Positions 1 through 6,673 of a stretch of 11,771 bases of DNA are shown here, in pieces. The stretch covers positions 1 to 11,771 of the forward strand of contig CANKGM010000041.1 in the NCBI GenBank assembly GCA_947481355.1, given 5' to 3'. The stretch is from Chitinophagaceae bacterium (lineage in GTDB: Bacteria; Bacteroidota; Bacteroidia; Chitinophagales; Chitinophagaceae). The position numbers and the translations under genes were made by a program. The notes under the pieces were generated by a model. That model did no database searches. It saw only the letters and a list, made by a program, of their open reading frames with translations, and was not told the DNA's origin. Positions within the stretch are counted from its first letter, which is position 1. Each line of letters starts with the position of its first letter.

Positions 1-1
1 G

Positions 2-82
2 AAAAAATTGCTAAAGAAAAAGTTAGATGACATTTCAGCTGGAAGGGTTAAAGCGGGATACAAAATGCTTTTACCAAAATAA
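2..82 (+). CDS. Possible C-terminal end of an unidentified gene (5' end outside window)
   Basis: Reading in the frame that starts at base 2, 26 codons are open from the left edge to a TAA stop at 80-82. The predicted tail is lysine-rich and ends in KMLLPK. The other two plus-strand frames close within the first 30 bases. The fragment would converge on the phosphorylase gene, with only 38 bases between the two stops and no visible hairpin there. The fragment is too short to assign a family, and an open stretch of this length in AT-rich DNA could be chance. The bases to the left of the window would settle it. Confidence 0.35.
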   Translation, partial: KKLLKKKLDDISAGRVKAGYKMLLPK

Positions 83-120
83 GTAAAAAACGCACAACCT
101 CTTAAACCACTTCAACCATC

Positions 121-1782
121 TTATCCATTATACAGCAACTCATAATACTCATGCGCCATCCGATTTGAATCAAATTTGAAGCGTACGTCTCTCATGCCAT
201 TCTGAACAACTTCTCTCCAAGTATGGGGATTATCATAATATAGAGGAAGAATTTCTTCATGTAAAATGCGATACACTTCATCTAGGTCATACTGATCTTG
301 ATCCTGTACATTCATGCTTTCATAATCCAACGGAGGCACTACGAATCCATTATTACCATGGTTTATGAATTCAACTATCCAACCATCGTTGGTTGAAAAA
401 TTAACTGCTCCATTCATTGCTGCCGTCATACCACTTGTGCCTGATGCTTCCCTAGGTACACGAGGATTATTCAACCAAACATCAGAAGCTTGCTTAAGCC
501 TCTTACTCAACCCTAGCTCATAGCCTGTGCAAACCGCCATATTATGATACTGTTTGCTCAAGTGCACAAGATGATTAAATTCGGTGATTGCTGGATAGTC
601 AACCGGATAAGGCTTTCCAGCCCAAATACACTGAACAGGGTATTTTTTATTATTCATCAATTCGTGGAATCGATCCCTATCTCGGGTGATCATGTCAGCG
701 CGCTTATATCCGGCAAAACGTCTTGCCCATACAATAGTAAAGACATCTGGGTCTAATAGTTTTCCCGTTTGATCTGCCACTAAATCAAAGGCTCTCTTTT
801 TCAAATATTTTTTCCGATCGATAAAACGTTCCTCATTTTGTTCATCCATCGCAAAGTACAACTGCTTATCTGCCCAGTAACGCCAATTCTGTGAATTGGT
901 AACATGAATAATTGGACAAATACCTTCATGTTTATTCCACATTTTTCGACTAACATGACCATGTAATTCTGAGACGGCATTAGACAATCGGGCAAAACGC
1001 AAGGCAACAAGCGAATGATTAAATTGATCATCATTCATGCCAGTAATTTGTCGCACTTCCTCCAATGGAACTCCATTGAAATAAGACATTTTGTTGCACA
1101 AATAAATATCATGCTTTTCATTACCAGCTTCTTCTGGAGTATGTGTAGTAAAAACCAATCTCTTTTTAATTTCTGCTAAATCGCCGTTGAACTTTTTATA
1201 CAAATAAAAAGCTGATGAAATAGCATGCGCTTCATTTAGGTGATATACTTCAGGATTAAATCCAAGTTCATCAACAAGCTTTGCCCCACCAACTCCAAGT
1301 AATATAAATTGTGCCACTTTGGTTGCAACGTTTGCATCATATAAACGATGCGTTATCGTTTGAGAAACATAATCATTTTCAGGGCAATCAGTACTCAATA
1401 AAAAAAGTGGAGCTGATTTAAATGTTTCTGGATTAAGGTAAAAAACCTTTACCCAAACTGGCGCATCATGAATCATGATTTGAAACTTAATGCCTGTATC
1501 TTCCAAAAAATTATATATTTTTTCATTCCACTGAACCTGCAATGTTTGATCTTGATTTCGTGCTTGGTCGTAATAACCATACTTCCAAAGAATACCTATT
1601 CCAATGAGGTTTTGACGAAGCTCGTAAGCACTTCGCAAGTGTGAGCCTGATAAGAAACCAAGTCCTCCACTATAAATTTTTAAGGGTTGATGAATCGCAA
1701 ACTCCATAGAAAAATAAGCGACTTTTTTTGAATACTGAGAATCTGATGTGTACGGAACTGTGTAATTAGTAAATCCTGCCAT
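121..1782 (-). CDS. glgP: Alpha-glucan phosphorylase-like protein, short GT35 form (PLP lysine replaced)
   Basis: This 553-residue protein matches the short bacterial alpha-glucan phosphorylase group of family GT35. That family removes glucose units from glycogen or maltodextrin using phosphate and pyridoxal phosphate (PLP), in the cytoplasm. The N-terminus has the glycogen-binding fold signature YFSMEFA followed by IYSGGLGFLSG (about residues 23-48). Other family motifs are HLNEAHA, THTPEEAG, RRFAGYKRAD (about residues 354-363, with the phosphate-site Arg and Lys) and EASGTSGM followed by MNGA (about 445-460). In GT35 enzymes the residue after GTSGM or GTGNM is the lysine that binds PLP. Here codon 453 is ACG, threonine, so phosphorolysis by the usual mechanism is doubtful. 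The frame is intact. The ATG at 1782 is preceded by a purine-rich AAAGAGG. The gene is divergent from the lipoprotein gene, with no glycogen gene nearby. The family call is firm; the activity is not. Confidence 0.9.
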   Translation of the reverse strand: MAGFTNYTVPYTSDSQYSKKVAYFSMEFAIHQPLKIYSGGLGFLSGSHLRSAYELRQNLIGIGILWKYGYYDQARNQDQTLQVQWNEKIYNFLEDTGIKFQIMIHDAPVWVKVFYLNPETFKSAPLFLLSTDCPENDYVSQTITHRLYDANVATKVAQFILLGVGGAKLVDELGFNPEVYHLNEAHAISSAFYLYKKFNGDLAEIKKRLVFTTHTPEEAGNEKHDIYLCNKMSYFNGVPLEEVRQITGMNDDQFNHSLVALRFARLSNAVSELHGHVSRKMWNKHEGICPIIHVTNSQNWRYWADKQLYFAMDEQNEERFIDRKKYLKKRAFDLVADQTGKLLDPDVFTIVWARRFAGYKRADMITRDRDRFHELMNNKKYPVQCIWAGKPYPVDYPAITEFNHLVHLSKQYHNMAVCTGYELGLSKRLKQASDVWLNNPRVPREASGTSGMTAAMNGAVNFSTNDGWIVEFINHGNNGFVVPPLDYESMNVQDQDQYDLDEVYRILHEEILPLYYDNPHTWREVVQNGMRDVRFKFDSNRMAHEYYELLYNG

Positions 1783-1913
1783 GCCTCTTTTTCGTTAGAT
1801 TAGGCTGCAAGATAAACTGATTTATTTAAATGATAAAAATTAATATGTATATTAGACACAAAGAGGCTGTTTTTTGAGCTCATTCTGAGAAACATCTCAA
1901 CATAAAATCCATA

Positions 1914-1944
1914 TTGACAACTTAGCTCATATTTCTTTACTTTG
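1914..1944 (+). promoter_or_regulatory. Candidate Bacteroidota-type promoter for the lipoprotein gene
   Basis: A TTG at 1914-1916 is followed after 21 bases by TACTTTG at 1938-1944. This is close to the Bacteroidota pattern of TTG, 17-23 bases, then TAnnTTTG, but the -7 box is one base short. The predicted transcript start near 1950 would leave a leader of only about 8 bases before the ATG at 1959. A short inverted repeat, TGAGA/TCTCA, sits just upstream at 1886-1899. This is a pattern match only. Confidence 0.45.
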
Positions 1945-1958
1945 TAAAAACCCTGTTT

Positions 1959-2906
1959 ATGCGTTTACTTATTCCAACGTTGTTCACTTTTTTGCTGATA
2001 AGCTCCTGTGGCAAAAAAATAAAGGACATCAACAGTGATGAGCCAATTGATACGGTGGATTTTATCGAATCATTTGTAGACGTTGAATTGCCAATCAATT
2101 TTAATATAGTTAACATAGGTAAAAAGGAGTCAGATAGCTTTTTCATCAAATCGAAAAGAGTGCTTGAATTTATTCCAGACAGCCTTTTTAAAAAATCGTT
2201 TGGTAAAGCAACAGATATAAAATTTTACAGAAAGGGGAAATTTAAAGTTGAATCAGAAGAAACGTATTTATTTCTTGTGGCAGAAAAGAAAGAAAAAAAA
2301 GTGGCCTACATTCTTTGCTTCGATAAAAATCAAAACTATGCTGCAGGAATGGAGCTCGCTCAGAAAAGCGATGACCCTGCTGTTATTTTTGAAGGTGGCA
2401 TTGATAAAAAATTAACTGTTATTAAGATTAGGAATAAAAAATCAGCAGATGGTAAAATCATCTATAATAAGAGTGCTTATGTGTACAACACAGAAGGAAT
2501 GTTTACATTAATCCTCACTGAAAGCAATGAAACTGTTGAAGAATCGATTGTTTACAATCCTATCGACACGCTGCCATCAAAAAATTCTTTTAGTGGTAAT
2601 TATGTGATGGATAAAAATAATTTTGTTTCAATTCGTGATGGGGGAAAACCCAATAAGCTAAAGGTTTTTATCAAATTGAGTAAGCATACAGGTAACTGTG
2701 TCGGGACACTTCGTGGGGATATTATTCAAGTTAAACCGAAAGTGTTTCAATACAATAAATCAGATGATCATTGCATCATTGAATTCAATTTTAAAAACAA
2801 CAGTGTAAAAGTAAAAGAATTAGAGGCGTGTGGGAACCATAGAGGAATACGATGCACATTTGATGGGAGCTACTTGAAGGAGTCTAAAAAATCATCCCTT
2901 CGATAA
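1959..2906 (+). CDS. Hypothetical lipoprotein with a four-cysteine C-terminal module
   Basis: The 315-residue product begins with a short basic and hydrophobic signal ending in a lipobox, LISSC. This predicts cleavage by signal peptidase II and lipid attachment at Cys17, so the protein is probably anchored in the inner or outer membrane facing the periplasm or outside. I do not recognise the family. The middle (about residues 30-190) is charged and beta-rich. The last 110 residues form a compact-looking module with four cysteines at 247, 272, 291 and 299 and the local motifs TGNCVG and CGNHRG, which suggests two disulfide bonds. The ATG at 1959 was chosen because it gives the complete signal peptide and follows a candidate promoter. 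It is the only confident plus-strand gene here, and its last 23 bases overlap the 3' end of lysA in antiparallel fashion. The reading frame is real; the function is unknown. Confidence 0.82.
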   Translation: MRLLIPTLFTFLLISSCGKKIKDINSDEPIDTVDFIESFVDVELPINFNIVNIGKKESDSFFIKSKRVLEFIPDSLFKKSFGKATDIKFYRKGKFKVESEETYLFLVAEKKEKKVAYILCFDKNQNYAAGMELAQKSDDPAVIFEGGIDKKLTVIKIRNKKSADGKIIYNKSAYVYNTEGMFTLILTESNETVEESIVYNPIDTLPSKNSFSGNYVMDKNNFVSIRDGGKPNKLKVFIKLSKHTGNCVGTLRGDIIQVKPKVFQYNKSDDHCIIEFNFKNNSVKVKELEACGNHRGIRCTFDGSYLKESKKSSLR

Positions 2907-4092
2907 GGTCATCAAAGGTTTCTCTTCGTCTTATTAATTTATGTGTTTCACCCTCAACCAATATTTCAGCAGGCCTTAGTCTTGAATTAAATCGGCTACT
3001 CATTTCAAATCCATAAGCCCCTGCATTATTGAACAATAGAATATCATTAGGCCTTACTTCGTTGAGTTCTCTATCCCATGCAAACGTATCGGTTTCGCAA
3101 ATATTCCCTACCACATTGTAGGTGTTTAGTTCGCCTTGAGGGTTAGATAAATTAGTAATCAAATGATAGGCATCATAAAACATTGGACGAATCAAGTGAT
3201 TGAATCCGCTATTCACTCCTACGAAACTTCGTGCTGGAGAGTGCTTTAGCACATTGGCTTTCACCAAAAAATAACCACACTGACTAACGAGAAACTTTCC
3301 AGGTTCAAACCACAACTGAAATGTGCGGCCGGTTTCATCTTTATATTTTGAAAATGCCTCTGCTACTTTTTCCCCTAAGGCTTCCATATCTGTTCCCAGC
3401 TCGTCTTTTTTATAGGGCACTTTGAATCCGCCACCTAAATCAATTACAGTAACAGTTGGGAAATCCTTAGCTAATTCCAATACCAATTCAAGGCCTTTTA
3501 TATAAACGTCAATATCCTTTATTTCACTTCCCGTATGAATATGAAGACCTTTAATTTGAATTCCAGTAGAAGAAATAATTGATTTAATCTCTTCAGCTTG
3601 TGCTATAGAAATGCCGAACTTACTATCAATATGGCCAGTAGAAATCTTAATATTTCCACCTGCCATGATATGAGGATTAAGTCGAATGATTACTGGATAC
3701 GTTCCGCCAAAATGATTTCCAAATTCCTCTAAAATAGATAAGTTGTCAATATTAATATTCAACTGTAAATCTGTGGCTTCGATGTATTCCGCTAATGAAA
3801 CACTATTGGGTGTAAAAATAATTTGGCTGGGCTCAAATCCGGCTTTGAGAGCAAGTCTCACTTCATTGATGCTTACACAATCAATTCCGCCTCCCATCCT
3901 CAGGATAATCTGAAGAATATTGATGTTGGTCAATGCCTTACATGCATAAAAAATTCGTGTATCACTTCTGCGAAACGTATGAGCAAGTAGTTTATATTGA
4001 TGCTCAATACATTTTGCATCATACACATACAATGGTGTACCGTATTCGTTTGCGATATTCAATAAAGTAGTTGGAGAAAGGACAGGATGCAT
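2884..4092 (-). CDS. lysA: Diaminopimelate decarboxylase
   Basis: This PLP-dependent fold-III decarboxylase of 402 residues converts meso-diaminopimelate to L-lysine and CO2, the last step of bacterial lysine synthesis, in the cytoplasm. The PLP lysine is Lys52 in YACKALTN. The barrel carries HIHTGSE (His186 region), DLGGGF (about 217) and EPGKFLV (about 263). The C-terminal domain has CETDTF (Cys332, the dimer-interface cysteine and glutamate usually written CESxD) and the substrate-site AGAYG followed by MSS and FNSRLRP. Length and motif order are as expected for the family. The ATG at 4092 lies 21 bases after the scpB stop with no terminator between, so the two are probably co-transcribed. 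Related decarboxylases for ornithine or carboxynorspermidine are possible in principle, but the CETD and AGAYG motifs favour lysA. The 3' end overlaps the convergent lipoprotein gene. Confidence 0.93.
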   Translation of the reverse strand: MHPVLSPTTLLNIANEYGTPLYVYDAKCIEHQYKLLAHTFRRSDTRIFYACKALTNINILQIILRMGGGIDCVSINEVRLALKAGFEPSQIIFTPNSVSLAEYIEATDLQLNINIDNLSILEEFGNHFGGTYPVIIRLNPHIMAGGNIKISTGHIDSKFGISIAQAEEIKSIISSTGIQIKGLHIHTGSEIKDIDVYIKGLELVLELAKDFPTVTVIDLGGGFKVPYKKDELGTDMEALGEKVAEAFSKYKDETGRTFQLWFEPGKFLVSQCGYFLVKANVLKHSPARSFVGVNSGFNHLIRPMFYDAYHLITNLSNPQGELNTYNVVGNICETDTFAWDRELNEVRPNDILLFNNAGAYGFEMSSRFNSRLRPAEILVEGETHKLIRRRETFDDLIEGMIF

Positions 4093-4113
4093 CTGAATGA
4101 TATGGACTATGAA

Positions 4114-4860
4114 TTATGAATTTGCAGACTCAACATCTGTATCATTTTCTTCTGATGATTGTTGTTGTTCGTCCATTTCTATAGTAAGATTCTCTTCTTC
4201 ATTGCTGTTTTCGATTGCACTTATCACTTCTTCTTCGGTTTGAGCTGTTTCGGCAGCAGAACCATCAACTTCAAAATGTTCAGCATTAACTAATGTCGGC
4301 TCTACCATCTGCTCAGCAAGCACTTCACTAATTTTTGGAAGTTCATCTGAATTGTTGATGCCGAAATAATCCATGAAATGTCTAGAGGTTCCGTATATAA
4401 GTGGTTTACCTACCATTTCTTCATTTCTTCCAGAAATGACCACCAATTCCTTTTCCAATAATTTTTGAATACTATAGTCAGAGTTTACTCCACGAATAGC
4501 TTCAATCTCAGATTTAGTGATGGGCTGTTTATAGGCAATGATGGCCAACGATTCCATAGCTGCAGTAGAAAGTCTTTTTAGAAACTTATCCCCGTTAAGC
4601 TGGGCGATAGTTTGATGATATTCCTTTTTTGTAAGAAACTGCCATCCGCCTCCACTTTGCCTTAATTCAAATGGATAGAATTCGGCATTGTATTTTTCTC
4701 TGATCCCGTCAATAGATGTTTCAACCTGGTCGATTCCGATTTTATCATCCAAAAACCCGAAAGCATTGTTTATGAGTTCAACCACATCAATCGATGTTAA
4801 TGGCTTTTCACTCGCAAAAATGAGTGCTTCGATATGGGTGATTAAGTTTGAAATGTCCAT
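4114..4860 (-). CDS. scpB: Segregation and condensation protein B
   Basis: ScpB is the small winged-helix subunit that binds ScpA (kleisin) and helps the SMC complex condense and separate the chromosome. The 248-residue product starts with the typical helix IEALIFASEKPL (about residues 10-21). It has the hallmark second winged-helix segment SLAIIAYKQPITKSEIEAIR at about 104-123, then GVNSDY and a KPLIYGTS strand at about 152-159. The core ends near residue 180. The last 65 residues or so are a low-complexity acidic tail rich in Glu, Gln, Ser and Asn, probably disordered, longer than in the minimal family core. The ATG at 4860 directly precedes the conserved start of the domain. The gene lies 75 bases downstream of atpG and 21 bases upstream of lysA. 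No scpA or smc is in the window, so the partner is encoded elsewhere. Confidence 0.93.
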   Translation of the reverse strand: MDISNLITHIEALIFASEKPLTSIDVVELINNAFGFLDDKIGIDQVETSIDGIREKYNAEFYPFELRQSGGGWQFLTKKEYHQTIAQLNGDKFLKRLSTAAMESLAIIAYKQPITKSEIEAIRGVNSDYSIQKLLEKELVVISGRNEEMVGKPLIYGTSRHFMDYFGINNSDELPKISEVLAEQMVEPTLVNAEHFEVDGSAAETAQTEEEVISAIENSNEEENLTIEMDEQQQSSEENDTDVESANS

Positions 4861-4935
4861 TTTACAATACTACAGTGGTGACCCTAAGGCCGGTTATTTT
4901 GATAAAAATAGGAGAAAAACAGTAAACTTGGTCGG

Positions 4936-5823
4936 TTAACCTTGTAATGCAGCTGCGCCACTTACAATTTCAGTTAACTCGGTCGTGATAGCTGCTTGTC
5001 GTGCTCTATTATATGATATTTTTAGTGACTTGAGTAATTCATTGGCATTCTCAGAAGCCTTATCCATAGCCGTCATGCGTGCTCCATGCTCAGAAGCATT
5101 GCAATCAAGCACTGCTTTAAAAAGCTGAGTATTGAGAATTTTAGGCATCAGCTCAGCGATCAACTGTTCTTTTTCTGGCTCGAAAATAAAATCTGCTTTT
5201 GCCGTACTAGCACCCGCAGCTGGTTTTACTTTTGAGATTGGCAAAAACCGCTCCACGGCAAAACGCTGTGTGGCTGCATTTCTAAATTCACTATATACTA
5301 CCTCAATAACATCAAATTCTTTTTGCTTGAAGGCTTCAATAGCTGCTTTAGCGCATTCCTGTACTTTTTCAAACGACAATTGAAGGAATGTGTCCCTGAA
5401 ATTAGTATTTACATTAAATCCCTTTTTCTGGAAAAACTCAGCGCCCTTCTTACCAATAGCCCATATTGAGACATTTCCAGCCTGCTGAGCAGCTGCATAA
5501 TTTTCCTGAATAGTAGACAAGGCAAGCTTTTGAATATTAGCATTGTATGCTCCACACAATCCACGATCACTTGTAACTACGATAAACAATACCTTGCTTA
5601 TTACCCTTTCCTCAGCCAAAGAACCACTTGAACCGCCGTCGTCATTACTAACGATATTGGCAAGCATATCTTGAAGCTTATTGGCATAAGGTCTCATTTG
5701 GATGATAGCATCTTGCGCACGACGAAGCTTAGCCGCACTAACCATCTTCATTGCTTTGGTAATCTGCTGAGTAGATTGTACCGATTTTATCCTATTTCTT
5801 ACTTCTTTTAATTGACCGGCCAT
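4936..5823 (-). CDS. atpG: F1F0 ATP synthase subunit gamma
   Basis: The gamma subunit is the central rotating shaft of the F1 motor, coupling proton flow through the membrane ring to ATP synthesis in the alpha-beta hexamer. The 295 residues cover the full family length. The N-terminal coiled-coil helix has QLKEVRNRIKSVQSTQQITK followed by AMKMVSAAKLRRAQ. The Rossmann-like middle contains TSDRGLCGAYN (about residues 83-93). The C-terminal helix ends in ARQAAITTELTEIVSGAAAL, the most conserved stretch of the family. The ATG at 5823 gives the standard start MAGQLKEVRNRI. A good -7 promoter box lies 23-30 bases upstream. In many bacteria atpG directly follows atpA; here the upstream neighbour is a repeat island and an IVP-family gene, so atpG stands alone. 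It may be read with scpB and lysA. Confidence 0.96.
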   Translation of the reverse strand: MAGQLKEVRNRIKSVQSTQQITKAMKMVSAAKLRRAQDAIIQMRPYANKLQDMLANIVSNDDGGSSGSLAEERVISKVLFIVVTSDRGLCGAYNANIQKLALSTIQENYAAAQQAGNVSIWAIGKKGAEFFQKKGFNVNTNFRDTFLQLSFEKVQECAKAAIEAFKQKEFDVIEVVYSEFRNAATQRFAVERFLPISKVKPAAGASTAKADFIFEPEKEQLIAELMPKILNTQLFKAVLDCNASEHGARMTAMDKASENANELLKSLKISYNRARQAAITTELTEIVSGAAALQG

Positions 5824-5845
5824 TGGGGATAGGTAATTTAGAGTG

Positions 5846-5853
5846 CAAAAGTA
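5846..5853 (-). promoter_or_regulatory. Bacteroidota -7 box for atpG
   Basis: On the minus strand the sequence is TACTTTTG, a full match to TAnnTTTG, followed by C. Transcription would start near 5839, leaving a leader of about 15 bases before the ATG at 5823. No TTG is found at the usual distance upstream. That stretch is instead the heptad repeat at 5862-5889, so the -33 element may have been replaced by the repeat. Only the -7 element is supported by the sequence. Confidence 0.55.
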
Positions 5854-5861
5854 ATAAAAAG

Positions 5862-5889
5862 ACGTGAGACGAGAGATGTGAGGTATTAG
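5862..5889. repeat. Left heptad array (four 7-base units), second copy at 6028-6055
   Basis: Read on the plus strand, the stretch divides into ACGTGAG, ACGAGAG, ATGTGAG and GTATTAG, four units of seven bases that mostly end in GAG or TAG. A second array at 6028-6055 reads TAGTGAG, ACGAGAG, ATGAGAG, GTATTAG, as part of the duplicated block. The same unit type appears at 6549-6625 in the opposite orientation, on the other side of the four-helix-bundle gene. Confidence 0.7.
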
Positions 5890-6013
5890 TTTTTCTAATT
5901 GACCATTTACAATAAATGAACCTTCTTATGCCCAAACTAGATATTACACACCCTATTTCTACCAGTTTTTTAGAATAGTATGTATAATCTTATCAATGGA
6001 TAGTGATAAAGCT
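5864..6013. repeat. Direct repeat, copy 1 (partner 6030-6179)
   Basis: This 150-base block aligns without gaps to 6030-6179 at a constant offset of 166, with about 11 differences (roughly 93% identity). It contains a heptad array, about 70 bases of non-coding flank, and a copy of the last codons of the neighbouring four-helix-bundle gene. The two copies are separated by 16 bases of AT-rich sequence. Confidence 0.9.
5959..6012 (-). pseudogene. Remnant 3' end of a four-helix-bundle (IVP-family) gene
   Basis: On the minus strand the last 17 codons and TAG stop of the four-helix-bundle gene are repeated here. The remnant reads LSLSIDKIIHTILKNW then stop, against LFLSIDKIIHTILKKW then stop in the intact gene at 6125. 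Nothing upstream of these codons resembles the rest of the gene. The fragment is either a by-product of the 166-base tandem duplication or the relic of a second element copy. It has no start codon and is not expected to be expressed. Confidence 0.8.
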
Positions 6014-6029
6014 TATAATAATAAATGTA

Positions 6030-6179
6030 GTGAGACGAGAGATGAGAGGTATTAGTTTTTCTAATTTACCTTTTACAAAAAATGAACCTTTTTATGCCCA
6101 AACTAGATATTACGCACCCTATTTCTACCATTTTTTTAGAATAGTATGTATAATCTTATCAATGGATAAGAATAAATCT
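6030..6179. repeat. Direct repeat, copy 2 (partner 5864-6013)
   Basis: This copy covers the final 18 codons of the intact four-helix-bundle gene (6125 to about 6179) and its downstream flank up to the heptad array. The differences from copy 1 are scattered single-base substitutions with no indels, and they cluster slightly at the right end, where homology fades. Confidence 0.9.
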
Positions 6180-6481
6180 TCTAGTGATTTCATCTGCTGA
6201 TAAGTGATAAATCCCAACCTATTTGATATTAATACCTGTGTCTTCAATTCATACAACGAGCCCAAGGAAATCTTTAAGTAACGCTTGAATTCATCTCTTG
6301 GTCGCCTACCAAACCCTTCTGCAATATTACTTGGAACTGAAACTGCTGAGCGATTCATTTGGGAAGTCAATCCAAATAATTCAGATTTAGGGAACGATGA
6401 AGTAAGGGTATAGATTTCCTCAACCAAACAAACAGATTTCTGCCAAACAATCAAATCTTCATAACTTTTTACCGCGCCCAT
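6125..6481 (-). CDS. Four-helix bundle protein, 23S rRNA intervening-sequence protein (IVP) family
   Basis: The 118-residue product carries the family signature from end to end: SYEDLIVWQKS near the start, then FPKSELFGLTSQMNRSAVS, VPSNIAEGFGR, and the C-terminal helices LGSLYELKTQ and LFLSIDKIIHTILKKW. Relatives were first found inside intervening sequences of spirochaete 23S rRNA genes and are structurally similar to Avd, the accessory protein of diversity-generating retroelements. They form small helical oligomers of unknown cellular role. I chose the ATG at 6481 because family members begin just before the SYxDL motif. A longer in-frame reading from a GTG at 6526 adds 15 hydrophobic residues and starts inside repeat-like sequence. 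A weak -7-like box (TGCCTTTG, minus strand, 6496-6503) fits the shorter start. No rRNA gene or reverse transcriptase is present. The gene is embedded between inverted heptad arrays, and its 3' end is duplicated at 5959-6012. Confidence 0.88.
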   Translation of the reverse strand: MGAVKSYEDLIVWQKSVCLVEEIYTLTSSFPKSELFGLTSQMNRSAVSVPSNIAEGFGRRPRDEFKRYLKISLGSLYELKTQVLISNRLGFITYQQMKSLEDLFLSIDKIIHTILKKW

Positions 6482-6548
6482 GTTTGAATGTAGAGCAAAG
6501 GCAAACAATAAAAAACGTGTTCTCACAACGAATATCTGAGACTATCAT

Positions 6549-6625
6549 CTCACAACTCACGTCTAATATCTAACGTCTATATCATTAACACTAACTTCTA
6601 ACGTCTAATATCTAACGTCTAATAA
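6549..6625. repeat. Right heptad array, eleven degenerate 7-base units
   Basis: On the plus strand, units beginning CTCAC, CTAAC, CTAAT or close variants recur every 7 bases at 6549, 6556, 6563, 6570, 6577, 6584, 6591, 6598, 6605, 6612 and 6619. On the minus strand the units read ACGTTAG, ATATTAG or ACGTGAG. Two units (at 6577 and 6584) are diverged. The last unit runs into the U-tract of the neighbouring terminator. The array has the opposite orientation to the one at 5862-5889. The best-matching arms, 5860-5883 and 6541-6564, agree at 18 of 24 positions as an inverted repeat. Confidence 0.8.
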
Positions 6626-6649
6626 AAAACCCCCACCAATTGGTGAGGG
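6621..6649 (-). terminator. Rho-independent terminator of the T9SS-exported protein gene
   Basis: Read on the minus strand, CCCTCACC, loop AATT, GGTGGGGG form an 8-pair stem (one U-G wobble) directly followed by TTTTTTATT. It begins 24 bases after the stop codon at 6674. On the plus strand the wobble becomes a C-A mismatch and there is no U-tract, so the signal is directional. Confidence 0.88.
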
Positions 6650-6673
6650 CTTACTTCTCTCGGTAATGATTAT

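Noticed and set aside
1886..1899. TGAGA/TCTCA inverted repeat as an operator between the divergent genes
   Set aside because: A 5-base stem is expected by chance in a gap of this size, and no regulator gene is adjacent.
6003..6200. 65-codon plus-strand ORF across the repeat
   Set aside because: It lies over the duplicated block and the 3' end of the IVP gene, has no family resemblance or ribosome site, and copy 1 of the repeat does not keep an equivalent ORF.
6125..6526. Diversity-generating retroelement, because the four-helix protein resembles Avd
   Set aside because: No reverse transcriptase, template/variable repeat pair or C-type-lectin target is present. The direct repeat differs by assorted substitutions, not adenine-specific ones.
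6125..6526. True intervening sequence within a 23S rRNA gene
   Set aside because: No rRNA sequence flanks the gene; both sides are protein genes and heptad repeats.
5860..6625. CRISPR array
   Set aside because: The units are 7 bases, contiguous and degenerate, with no spacers of constant length and no cas genes.
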